DNA of 64,000 nt from the NCBI GenBank assembly GCA_958510875.1, contig OY294067.1, forward strand, positions 151,168,962 through 151,232,961. Reading direction: 5' to 3'. Of the stretch, positions 12,191 through 23,549 are shown one piece after another. Made by a program: the position numbers and the translations under genes. Below the pieces are notes generated by a model that saw only the letters and a program-made list of their open reading frames with translations, had not been told where the DNA came from and did no database searches. Source of the stretch: Endomychus coccineus (Eukaryota; Arthropoda; Insecta; Coleoptera; Endomychidae). Positions within the stretch are counted from its first letter, which is position 1. Every line of letters begins with the position of its first letter.

Positions 12191-12423
12191 CGACGTTTCG
12201 CCAACCATTACAGGTGGCATCTTCAGGGCAGGCTTGAGGCTTGAACTGAAACTGGTTCTACTGGTTTCTGTAGCCGTATTTATTGTAGGAAAAATCCTTC
12301 ACGCTACATAGTTCACTGCCTTTGTTCCGGTGGTTATCTTCGTTCCGGCACCTGACCCTGCCGTTGTGCGATCATGTGCGAAGTGGAATTTTTGAGGATG
12401 GGTTTCCAAATGTTGGTTATGTT

Positions 12424-12463
12424 ATATATATGTTATATATAACATACATATATATATATATAT

Positions 12464-12530
<67 letters not shown>
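12424..12530. repeat. (TA)n / TATACA microsatellite
   Basis: A long TA tract with TACATA interruptions. Ile-Tyr ORFs over it on both strands are artefacts. Confidence 0.95.
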
Positions 12531-12531
<1 letters not shown>

Positions 12532-14796
12532 TAGTTATCATATATGGTCGGTTAAGAACTAAAATTAACTCGCATGGTAATCCACCCGCATCATCGGTTC
12601 TCATTTTATGCAATTTCTGCCTGACGAAATTTTGTTGCTCAGGATTATGACAACCAACGGAGACATCCGATGCCACAGATACTAGTGTCTACGGAGTTTA
12701 GTATGGAGTTGGGAATTACAATTTTATTATTTTTAAATAATTGATATAATTAGTTTTTCTTTAGTTTTCATTGTCAGCATTTGAATCAACAATAATATAC
12801 ATTTTTATATTTAATAATAAAAAACGTATAATGAGCGCTACAATCCCTGTAAAGAGTATGAATGTAACCCGATAGTCATTATAATAAATTCACATTATTT
12901 CATTTTCAAAACATATTGCTTATTGATTTTCACATCGATGTAAATAAAAGTAATGTTAAACAGCATTGGTCCAAATTAAAGATGTGTCTACAGATGGTGG
13001 TAAAAGAAAACATCTTCAATTCGGACCAATGAACAAATAATCTAAAAAGAAACGCAAAATGTAAAGATATAAACATTTCTGTCAAATGTCAGTATGATCG
13101 TAAATTACACCACAAATAATTATTTGAAATAAAATTTTGTACTTTCGTATTAGTAGTATTAAAAAAAAATCAAGACGATACTCACTATTACATTTGATGC
13201 TGTGATCCAACATTCGAACAATGAAAATAATAAACTAGATATAACCGAACGTCATCAATGCGTAGTACACATGCAAAAGTTCTCCCTCATACACATCACT
13301 AATGTTATATTCTTATGACAAGAATTGTATTCACAATATTTAAAACCTTGCACCTAGATACGATACTAAGTACACAATGTACAATTAATAAATTCAATAA
13401 AAATAAAACTTTCGTCTGCACGAGGACCGAGGATTGAGTGAATGAATAACGTCGAGTATCCGAATCAGATATGCACACGTGTGTAACCGTATAGAGAGAC
13501 TGCCTGACGCCTGACCCAAGTAGTTGCGCAGGCGGCGGTATACATAATACCTAATATATGTAGCTACAGTGTGACGGCACGTAACGGACTCATGGTTTTA
13601 CCCCCATCTGGAATAGCTCAAAGTGCCTAGAGAAGTTTTTACTTCAAATATGTTTATCGTATTAATGAAATGATTACCATCATGTCTGCTTGAATGTTTA
13701 ACTATTTGTAGGTAAGTTGTTATGTTTGGTGTATCAATAAAAACAAAATGACAGTTACGATATTACCGATACGCCTCGAAGTATGTCAATCGTTTCCCTT
13801 CAAACTGTAGAACCATGCCCACCTGAGATGAATAACTATGAGAAAGAGCCAATAGATCATCACAAAGGTATTTGTCGTAAAGCGGTTCAAAATATACCAA
13901 TGTGAAAATTACAAGGAGAAGAACCTAACAATCAAGGGTATTCAATGAGAAAACTATTTGATACTCAAGATTTGGGAGCAATGGCAAAACAGCATTCTTC
14001 AGTATCTCTATAGGGAGCGATGACCGATTCTGGAATGGTTTGAAATGGATTGGTTAGAATTTATTGCAGTATAAGTTTAGTAAAGGTCCTAATAAATTTA
14101 ATTCTTAATGGATTTCGGCTGTATGAACTATTTGACGGCAGTCGGGAACTGGTAGAGAGTGTGTGGAGTGGCTTAACCAAGTGGATGATACTCCGGGATA
14201 CATACCCTACAAAGAATGGAAAAGGAGAGAAAGGAAAACCGATAGAAGTCACTGTGACTTTACCTGTCCAACAAAACATTCGTAGAAATTCCGAACTCCG
14301 CATCTGAACTCATATAGTGCTGACTCGCAAAATAAAAGTTTGTATCCAAATTTACCACGGGGACACTGGACAAATAGTGTCGTTAATTAAAAATAATGTG
14401 CAAGGTTTGCTGAAGTGCGAGTGCTGTTTTCCGATGAACGTATCGGAAGTAATCCGAAAATATTGAACTCTTATGAACACTTTGTTCAAGAATATCTGTC
14501 TCATTTGAGGTGGATTATTCACTATGTAATTACTATACAGGTTTTAACATTTCTTATACGCATGGGACTATCCATGTACTTACTTAGCTAGTTAGAGTAG
14601 GTACAGTTGATAACTATTGCTTATTCAGAGAAGAGATAGATTATTTGAAATGACCATACACTCGAAGGGGTGAATGATCTTTTTGAAGGGGAAATGTAAC
14701 AAATAGAGATATTATTCTGATTTCAAGCTATCAATTATATGTTGTGCAACTTCGCTTCAAGGCGGTAATATTGGTATGTATAACAAATGAATCCGT
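12531..14796. other. Non-coding flank of the LTR element
   Basis: AT-rich with a somewhat GC-richer patch at 13420-13570. One 85-codon plus ORF (14050-14307) and its antisense partner show no domain I recognise. Confidence 0.35.
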
Positions 14797-14800
14797 GTAC

Positions 14801-15946
14801 TGTGATAATCCGACGGATTATTACTTTTTTGTTTTTGAGACCTTTGAATAATATTGATTTAATTCAGATTGAAAGTTTTATGAATTATTATAGCTAGAAA
14901 TAAACATACAATATGTTAGATATGTCTATAGGCGACTGTAATCTGATGCCCTCTCTCCTGTAGCAATCACTCCATGCTTAACAAACGTAAGCACGGCACG
15001 AGGTCAATGGTACTTTTTTCCCTGATTCAGGAAAAGTCCACGTGGTGTTGAACAGAGCGATTTTCTCGCTTAGTTAGATTCTTACTGGCTGTTGTTATAG
15101 CTCATGGGCGTGTTTTGATCCCGGGATTCTAAGTTAAACATATTTTCTGAGCGTTGCGCGTGTGGTGGCCCCCGCTCCAATGATTTCATGGAAACTAATT
15201 ACTTTGGGGGAAAAAGACAGTTCTCGACCACCTACTGATAGTTCTTAACTACCTACTTGTTCGGTAAGTCAGCTTGCTTTATATCCACAGGGATGCTCCA
15301 TGGTTGCATTAAATCAAATCAATTAATATCATGTTTTCAAGATTTAGACAAACTAAATTTCAGAAATTTATAGAGATTAAATTAATTCATGAATTTGTGT
15401 TCATTGCAACAAGGGTTGGCATTCCTGGGGGCTAAAGCAGCGCTGGACTGGTTCGCGTCTTCAGCGTCACGCGTAAAGTGATTGTTCTCTTATTTAAAAA
15501 TCATTCTGTGACAATTTTGTATCATACCAAATCTAATCCGATGTAGATTGTGTGTATTTTTCTTCCCAGCAGTGGTCAATTTTAATTCCGCTTATCGGAG
15601 ATCACTTAGGGGATATAATAGAGTATCAGGTCGTTAGGTTTACCCCAGGTTACCAGAAAGAGAGGAATTCTTTAACTTCACATATTATCTACCAAGCATT
15701 GGCGTGATCGAGCTCGAAATCGATCACTGTCTCGTGTGTGTTAATTAGCTTTCATTGATTCAATTTCTCTTAAGAGAACCTGAACAGGAACTCGCTCGCT
15801 GGCGAAAGGGGTAGAACTAGCGACATTGATAATTTCCCAGGTTACCACTTAGGGTCAACCTGAACTTGACGTTTTTTTAAATTCATTATATTCCCCTTAT
15901 ATTTGTTTGCGATGTTGTAGTGTACCAAATTGTGTTAACTTTTATT

Positions 15947-16009
<63 letters not shown>

Positions 16010-16461
16010 ATTCGACTAACGAGTTTAACTGGTAATTCCTAATCACCTCTCAGCGAATGCGACCTTCAGAATTCACGTTTGAATAGATATGGAGATATAA
16101 GTATAAGTAAATGTATGAGGCGGTCCCTTGAAAGAGATCAAGGCATCGTTGTCAAAAACAGCTTCTAGGTGGGCTGAAATATACACCTAGTGGTGGCAGT
16201 TCTAAGGAACCTCAAGGGTACACGGATCAACTAAGATCTCCGATACCCGAACAGGTTCCAACAAACAATTTTCAAATTCATATAACACGTCGATGAGGTA
16301 TTAACGCTACCTGAAATAATACCCAGCCGACTGTTACCAGCTTAGGTGTTACAAGCAGAGAGATAGGATTCCGAACCTATTCACTTATCTGGGAATATTA
16401 AATCCAGAGTAATTTCTGTTCAGATTTATTATAAAAACAATACGCTCGGCAGATTGTTACA
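14801..16461 (+). repeat. 5' LTR
   Basis: Starts TGTGATAATCCGACGGATTA, with a palindrome (AATCCG/CGGATT) at the terminus, and ends GATTGTTACA. It contains a (TA)n tract at about 15948-16006 that is nearly absent from the 3' copy. It lacks about 180-200 bp that the 3' LTR has near 22455-22670. Confidence 0.9.
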
Positions 16462-16463
16462 AA

Positions 16464-16480
16464 TGGTGGCAGCGGTGGAA
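16464..16480 (+). promoter_or_regulatory. Primer-binding site, tRNA-Leu type
   Basis: TGGTGGCAGCGGTGG begins two bases after the LTR. It is complementary to CCACCGCTGCCA plus CCA, the 3' end typical of eukaryotic tRNA-Leu (AAG/TAG). The next base departs from the expected GGG. Confidence 0.8.
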
Positions 16481-19400
16481 TTGTAAATTGAAGTGAAAAT
16501 CCAGAAATTTGTGGATCCACACATCAAATTCTACAAAAAAGAATTCACGCCGTTTTATAGAAAAAATATTTATTGAAATAAGTGTGTTATTCAAGCGTAA
16601 AATAATGATGAAAGTGTAATGGAACTAAGTTGAAAGGTGATATAGGACAATGAACTGGCGTTGTTGAGCTTGATTAAATTCAGTCGGGTTACATACGCGG
16701 AATCAGTTGCATACAGGAACATCTTAAGTATTCACGCACGAAAGGAATTTTCGCATCAGCATATAGAACTTAGTAAATCTGAATGGTATAATCTATACTC
16801 TGCAATTGTGAAATAAATAACCAATCCGAGTTGGAGTCAAAGATAGGTGCTTTAGTTTTGCTTCGTGATGTCCTCGCTTCAAAGGAATTATTTTGTTGTT
16901 GTTGTATATTGAACTGAACTAACGATTCAGGCGGAACCAGCTGTTCTAGGACCAGGAGAATATGTGTGTTATTGCAGTTTGCTTATGTAATTTTTTGTTT
17001 TTGCTAGTATAGTTACAGCCAGGACTGGAGTACGAGTTTTGTGTTAAAAACATTCGCGTATAGTATCCAGTTGATACGAATTATGTTGGTCCTAGGTAAA
17101 AACGAAGTAAAGCATATCTAACAAACAGGGCATGTTAGGAATCACTGATATAGCAAAAGGTTGTTATTTATAGTAGATTTTGGAATTTTATGTTTATATG
17201 TTTATGTTTTATTACTACTTTTGAACTGAAACTGTTTCTAATTTAAACGGACTGTACCCATTATTTTCAATTCAAAACCCATGTTCAGGTTGGGGACGAG
17301 CGAGCGTTAGGCTGAGGTATTAATGGAGTTATGGGCACAGCAGACACGAGGGACGTGTATGTGCATGTGTGATTTGTGAGTACACTGTGTTAGTGAGGGA
17401 TACGGAATTGTTATCCCGGTGTACGGATTTAGAGTGGATAATCCCTGGGATGGAAGGGATACTCTATTGAACAACCCACGGATTTGAAAGGTCGATGACC
17501 AGGAAGAGCAAGCACCCTGACGATAGTCCAGGCTTGATCTCTTCCTCGCATAGTATTTGCAAGCTTGCCCGGAGGGAAAAAATTTGCATAACGCTATCCA
17601 TCTAGGGGGTAGTTCGCGGGAATCTGCCGCAGCAGCTTGAAGCAGAGTTCAGAGCCGTTATGACGCACGAAACTCTCCCCTGATTAGTCAACTGATGAAG
17701 TCACGTGGGATCATTTTAAATTAAAATACAGGATTCCAGTAGATTCAGGTCTGGCGGTTTAGCGCGCCATGAGATTGTATGAGGTCAATGACCTAACAGG
17801 CTGATGAGATTCAGAGGGTGCGTGCCGCAAGGTTTTATTGTATCAGAATCTCAAATAAAGCAGAACCTAGGCGTTCATGATTCAATGTTGGAAAGGTTAG
17901 TGTCAGTAGGTGAGGGAAAGGCCCGAGGTATTCGAAAGGAGTTTCGCGTTTTTGTTGTTGTGTATCGCAACCGACGGATGGGCATTATATTCACCTACTA
18001 GGGATAAGTTAAATGAAATCATGGGACCTCAATTGGATTGAGATATTAGTAAGCTTTTCCTCGCCTGTAGAGTGGGCAATCAGTCAGTGAATTTTAAATG
18101 TTCAATCTATATAAGTATAGTTTTGTTTATGTCGGCAAATTAGTAAATGTCCAAGCTTATCTAGTCTTCAAGAGTTTAATAGTGTACACAAAATATTAGC
18201 AAATAATAACTAACCGAATATAGAAAGTGGTATGTAAGATCGTAGAACCAACCCCCGTACCATTCCCCGGCAACGGATAGTAGAATTGGATGGTAGCCGA
18301 ATCCATGGCTGAGGGGTAAGAACCCCCCAAAAACGAGCGACTGAGCCAATGGGTGTGTGCTGTCTCTAGTTAAAATAGTGACCGGATATCCCTATTGTCC
18401 AGGTTGGAAGGGCAGTTGTACCATGTAGTGAGAATGAGGTCGTTGTATTGGGCTGTCTCAGTTTCTGATAGAGATGGAAAGGGAACTTAGGGAAATGCAT
18501 CTTACTGTTCCGGAGTGGTCCAGTGCAATGATTCCTCATTCCAGGTGTGGATGGTGTGCGAATGTTGGTGGTAGAGTTGTTCGCGCACTTCATCGAGATG
18601 CCAGAAAGAGCATCGAGTGCTAAGGACGTTGGGTATGCGCGGGTTAATGTGTAGACCTTATCTGGTAATGAAGAAGCAAGGATCGGCTGCGTATGGCCTA
18701 AGCGTATCGATATCAAGATGTCCCCACATCGACCAACGTGAATCCGGGAGACAATCGGCCATTCTGGAAGATCTCTACCCAGCATCTCAAAACTGGTTGT
18801 AGAGCATAAATCTTGAGGGAGGTATTGGGGCTGGATCGTAATATGCGTCCGATGCTGTTGAGAAAGGTCCACAATACTCGAGGCTAGTGAAGGTCATACA
18901 CAAGAGGGCTGTCAGCACAAGAGTGTCCAGTAGGGACAAAGAGGTCAGATTGGCTAGTTAAGGGTCTGGCATGAGGAAGGTACACTGGAAATGGTTAGGC
19001 CAGGGAGGCCAGAAAAGTTTTTGTTTTTGGAAGAAAGTCCAGGCTGGACTGTTGAGCCAGTTGTGCCACTGGAGAAGGACGGGAAATAAGTTCGGAGTTT
19101 TGGGAGTGAGTTTCGGGTCCAGGATGGACCGGAAGGCCAGGTAGGCCAATTGTGAGTCTGGCATGTAGGATTTGCCAGCAGGGGTAGTCGACCAGGAATT
19201 TGGGGTCGATACCTAAAGGTGACGTACCAAGCGCAGGTGCAGGATTTTGATGGTTTGGAAAGACCCATGAGGGATTTGGGCAGATAGGCCGCCTGCAGAG
19301 CAGCAGGACGCGTAGTCAGTGAGGCCAGGAAATTGGTGTGAGGAAGTGCGCGGGGCAGGTGAAAGAATACCGCCCAGAGTATGTATGAGTCGAATAGGTG

Positions 19401-21690
19401 TGGGTAACTTGGTATAACATCGGTAAAATTGAGGAAGTGGAAGCCGGAGAATCGACAGCGTAAAAAAATGCAGGGATGGAACGATCACCCCATACGCTCT
19501 CCGTTTGCCCCAGATGCCGCCCTATCTCTTTCAGGAATGAGACGTGGTCATTACTGAAAGGGATGCATGTGTGATATATGAACAGCTGAAAGGTATGCAT
19601 GTGTGATGTATGAACGGCTGAAGGGATCGCTTCCTGGAATAAGTGAAGGAACGGGGTGATATCTGTAAAAGCGGCGAGCGCGAGATCTGTCAGCAGGGCA
19701 GAGTATGCTAGATAATTGACGGGCTAGATCATCTTAAGAGGTACTTCATTTTTAAGACTCCTCTACCAAAAATGTTATATAGCCATCATCACCCTAGGTC
19801 GAGTGACGTCATAGCTGAACCAAGTAGTTTATATGCAGTATCAAGTTATTTCTCTTTTGATCAGTCTTGGCCTTGGTTCCCTATGAACAAAGTAGAGTCA
19901 GAAAATTCGGGACCTCTGACTCTTCAAGTCACCGCGTTTCGTTTGAATTTTTTTTTTAAAGAGCCCTCGAGCCTTATATCTACTATATTCAGTGAACAAA
20001 AGCTCTGACCCCCGAGTCATGAATGTACAAAGATCCTGGGGTGAGTATGTGAGGACAAGCGGATGGCAGTCCAGAACGAGAGAGACGTTTCACCCCCAGG
20101 AGGCGAGATATTAGAGGCGCTTATGAGTTAGAACAGTGCCCTCGAGCACTTGGGTCGGAAATGTAGTTGGTTGATTATGTTCGACACCCCCCTTGTTCTT
20201 TTTATGGTAAACTATGCCATCGCTAACGAATATAGTTAGCGCAAAGAGAAGGGGAGGTGATCTGGATAAACATGTTTAAGTGGTAGTCTCTGGTAGAGTT
20301 TTTTTTTTCAGTGTTGTTATGTCGAAGTACGAAATTTTAGAACTTTTCACGGGAAGTCATTCATGCAGAGAGCAGCAGCCGGATTATAAATAATGTTTTT
20401 TTGTGTAATGTTGCATATGCATTTCCAGAGTGGCATGTTGTATTACCTGCATGGGTTTATTGTTATTTTTTTTCTCGTTTGCGAATTAGATTTTAGTGTA
20501 ACATGCTGGATATTAAGTAACTTTAGGGTGACCTCGCTCCTGTTTACGATGAAGGAAGTCGAATTCAAATTTTTCATGTAATTCTCCCATGAATGAAGGG
20601 AACAGTTCTTTCGTTTTTTTTCATTTGGAAACTTAGCTTCTTTTGCTCGGGAGTATTACGGCCGCAACAATGTGCTGGCTTATAGTAGGTTTCCTTCTAC
20701 GTACAATAGACATGTCATCGCTTAGGGTTACAAACTGGAACAATTTTCTTTTTGGTTGTGCGATATTATGGGAGTTAACGCCGGGACCCATCAGCATGTT
20801 GCGGAACACCTGGTCCGCAGTAATGTTTTTTCTTCGGAATTGATCGACGCAGATATCGGAGGATCACCACGAACGAGTCCAGATCCAGGTTAATTGCGGG
20901 TACTAGTTTCATGAAAGATGGTTAAGTGTGGACATCGGTAGTAGTCAGAACTTAGTGAGGGCATTAAAATTTCGGCGAAACAAGGCTTAAGATTCCCGTA
21001 GGAGGAGTACCAATCTTGGATACTTATGTTATGGTATGGAAAAGGAGAAGACCAGGAGAAGAGGATTCCAAGAGGAATGGGATGCAAGACAGTAACCACG
21101 GAGGATGGATTGGACCCGTGTGTTAAATGGAATGTTATTATGTAATGGATTATTTGGGCGCTTGCAATGGAATACCCCTGAACCAGCTCCAGTTGACTAC
21201 CTGCCGCCTGTATGGTTGAAGCCGCCGCGTATACCGATGGAGAACCTCATGCCTCCCCTCGTAAGCAAAATGACCGAGAATGCAAGTTACACTTGACTAC
21301 TGCCGACGAGTCATACACATAGTGTGGGTGCGGGTTAGTGATTCGCTCTCCGTTCGATCAGTGGCGTAGGTAGCGGAACTATTTCGGACCTAATCATGGC
21401 GCTCAAGTGATGACTAAGTTTGTTAATTGTATATATTGTACGTATTGCGAGGTTATAGTTACATTATAGTTAGTAATATAGGGTTTATTATTTTTTTTGG
21501 TTGTTTTGAGGAAACAGCGTTAATCGCTGTACAATGCAAATTATAACGTTACATGAGGGGAGCTGCTGAAGCGCGCTCTGGTAGAGATGCCTGCGCGTAT
21601 CTAGGTAGGCGGATATGATCTGAAGCGTTTTAAAACAATAAACCAGAGGCGGAGAAAGGAGTGGGTTCTTTGAGAACCGCACTCTTTATT
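16481..21690 (+). other. Internal region of the LTR element, no coding domains
   Basis: Moderately GC-rich between 17.3 and 21.3 kb. The longest ORFs are antisense (168 aa at 18366-18872, 104 aa at 18954-19268) and show no retroviral motif. I treat all of them as chance frames. Confidence 0.6.
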
Positions 21691-21705
21691 AGAAGAAGGG
21701 GGTGA
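21691..21705 (+). promoter_or_regulatory. Polypurine tract
   Basis: AGAAGAAGGGGGTGA lies immediately upstream of the 3' LTR start, as expected for plus-strand priming. Confidence 0.85.
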
Positions 21706-23545
21706 TGTAATAATCCGACGGATTATTACTTTTTTTGTTTTTGAGACCTTTGAATAATATTGATTTAATTCAGATTGAAAGTTTTATGAATTATTGTATC
21801 TAGAAATAAACATACGTTAGATGTTAGATATGTCTATAGGCGACTGAAATCTGATGCCCCCTTCCCTGTAGCAATGACTCCATGCTTTACAAACGTAAGC
21901 TTGGCACGAGCTCAATGGTACTTTTTTCCCTGAGTCAGGAAAAGTCCACGTAGTGTTGAACAGAGCGATTCTTTCGCTTAGTTAGATTCCTATTGGCTGT
22001 TGTTATAGCTCATGGGCGTGTTTTGATCCCGGGATTCTAAGTTAGATATATTTTCTGAGCGTTGCGCGTGGGGTGCCCCCCTCTCCAATGATTTCGTAAA
22101 AACTAATTACTTTGAGGGAAAAAGACAGTTCTCGACCACCTACTGATAGTTCTTAACTACCTACTTGCTGGGTAAGTCAGCTTTCTTTATGTCCACAGGG
22201 ATGCTCCATGGTTGCATTAAATCAAATCAATTAATATCATGTTGTTAAGATTTAGACAAACTCAATTTCAGAAATTTATAGAGATTGAATTAATTCATCA
22301 ATTTGTGTTCATTGCAACAAGGGTTAGCATCCCCGGGGGCTAAAGCAGCGCTGGACTTCTTCGCGTCTTCCGCGTCACGCGTAAAGTGATTGTTCTTTCA
22401 TTTGAGAATCATTTTGTGACAATTTTCTACCATACCAAATCAAATCCGATGTAGAAATCGAGTGTTTAAATTTTTTGTGGCTTATTACTACAAGGGGTCC
22501 AAGAGGGAATTTGTGAAATAAGACTAACGGGGTAGGTGCATTTTGATTGCCAAAGAACAACTGTTATATTGACTTCAACCTCTGAATCGACGATATAATA
22601 TAATGTGGTTATTTAATCTTCAGATCATGCTTCGCCCGCCAATGTTTATTTTGGTAATATATTTTTTTCCCCGCAGTGGTCAATTTTAATTCCGCTCATC
22701 GGAGATCACTTAGAGGATATAATAGAGTATCAGGTCGTTAGGTTTACCCCAGGTTACCAGAAAGAGAGGATTTCTTTAACTTCACATATTATCTATAAAG
22801 CATCGGCGTGATCGAGCGCGAAATCGATCACTGTCTCGTGTGTGTTAATTAGCTTTCATTGATTCAATCTCTCTTAGGAGAACCTGAACAGGAACTCGCT
22901 CGCTGGCGAAAGGGGTAGAACTAGCGACATTGATAATTTCCCAGGTTCCCACTTAGGGTCAACCTGAACTTTATGTTTTTTTTTTATTCATTATATTCCC
23001 CTTTTCTACGTTTTTGGAATAAGTTTATATTAGTTTGCGATGTTGTAGTGTACCAAATTGTGTTAACTTTTGTTCAATATATATTTATTATTTAATTTGA
23101 CTAACGAGTTTAACTGGTAATTCCTAATCACCTCTCAGCGAATGCGACCTTCAGAATTTACGCTTGAATAGATATAAAGATATAGGTATAAGTGAATGTA
23201 CGAGGCGGTCCCTTGAAAGAGATCAAGACATCGTTGTCAAAAACAGTTCTAGGTGGGCTGAAATATACACCTAGTGGTGGCAGCTTTAAGGAACCTCAAG
23301 ATTACACGGATCAACTAAGATCTCTGATACCCGAACAGGTTCCAACAAACAATTTTCAAATTCATATAACACGTCGATGAGGTATTAACGCTACCTGAAA
23401 TAATACTCAGCCGACTGTTACCAGTTTAAGTGTTACAAGCAGAGAGATAGGATTCCGAACCTATTCACTTATCTGGGAATATTAAATCTAGAGTAATTTC
23501 GGTTCAGATTTATTATGAAAACAATACGCTTGGCAGATCGTTACA
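21706..23545 (+). repeat. 3' LTR
   Basis: Starts TGTAATAATCCGACGG and ends GATCGTTACA, followed by GTAC. It is collinear with the 5' LTR with scattered substitutions. It includes an extra segment of about 200 bp (around 22455-22670), which is either an insertion here or a deletion in the 5' copy. Confidence 0.9.
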
Positions 23546-23549
23546 GTAC

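Larger units (their letters stand above)
14797..23549 (+). mobile_element. Complete LTR retroelement lacking gag-pol (LARD-like)
   Basis: Two long direct repeats, 14801-16461 and 21706-23545, begin TGT and end ACA. They are flanked by the same 4-bp target duplication, GTAC (14797-14800 and 23546-23549). Two bases inside the 5' LTR is a primer-binding site matching the 3' end of a tRNA-Leu. AGAAGAAGGGGGTGA abuts the 3' LTR as polypurine tract. The internal 5.24 kb has no reading frame longer than 78 codons on plus. I find no zinc knuckle, protease, YxDD or integrase motif. The four-base duplication and tRNA-Leu primer point to a Gypsy-type parent mobilising it in trans. Complete decay of an autonomous copy is the alternative, but that is hard to square with fairly similar LTRs. 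Confidence 0.9.

Noticed and set aside
14050..14307. 85-aa ORF just left of the LTR element
   Set aside because: No domain and an equally long antisense ORF. Not distinguishable from chance.
18366..19600. Antisense ORFs inside the LTR element as a host or env gene
   Set aside because: No recognisable motif, no splice signals and opposite orientation to the LTRs. They look like chance frames in a GC-richer stretch.
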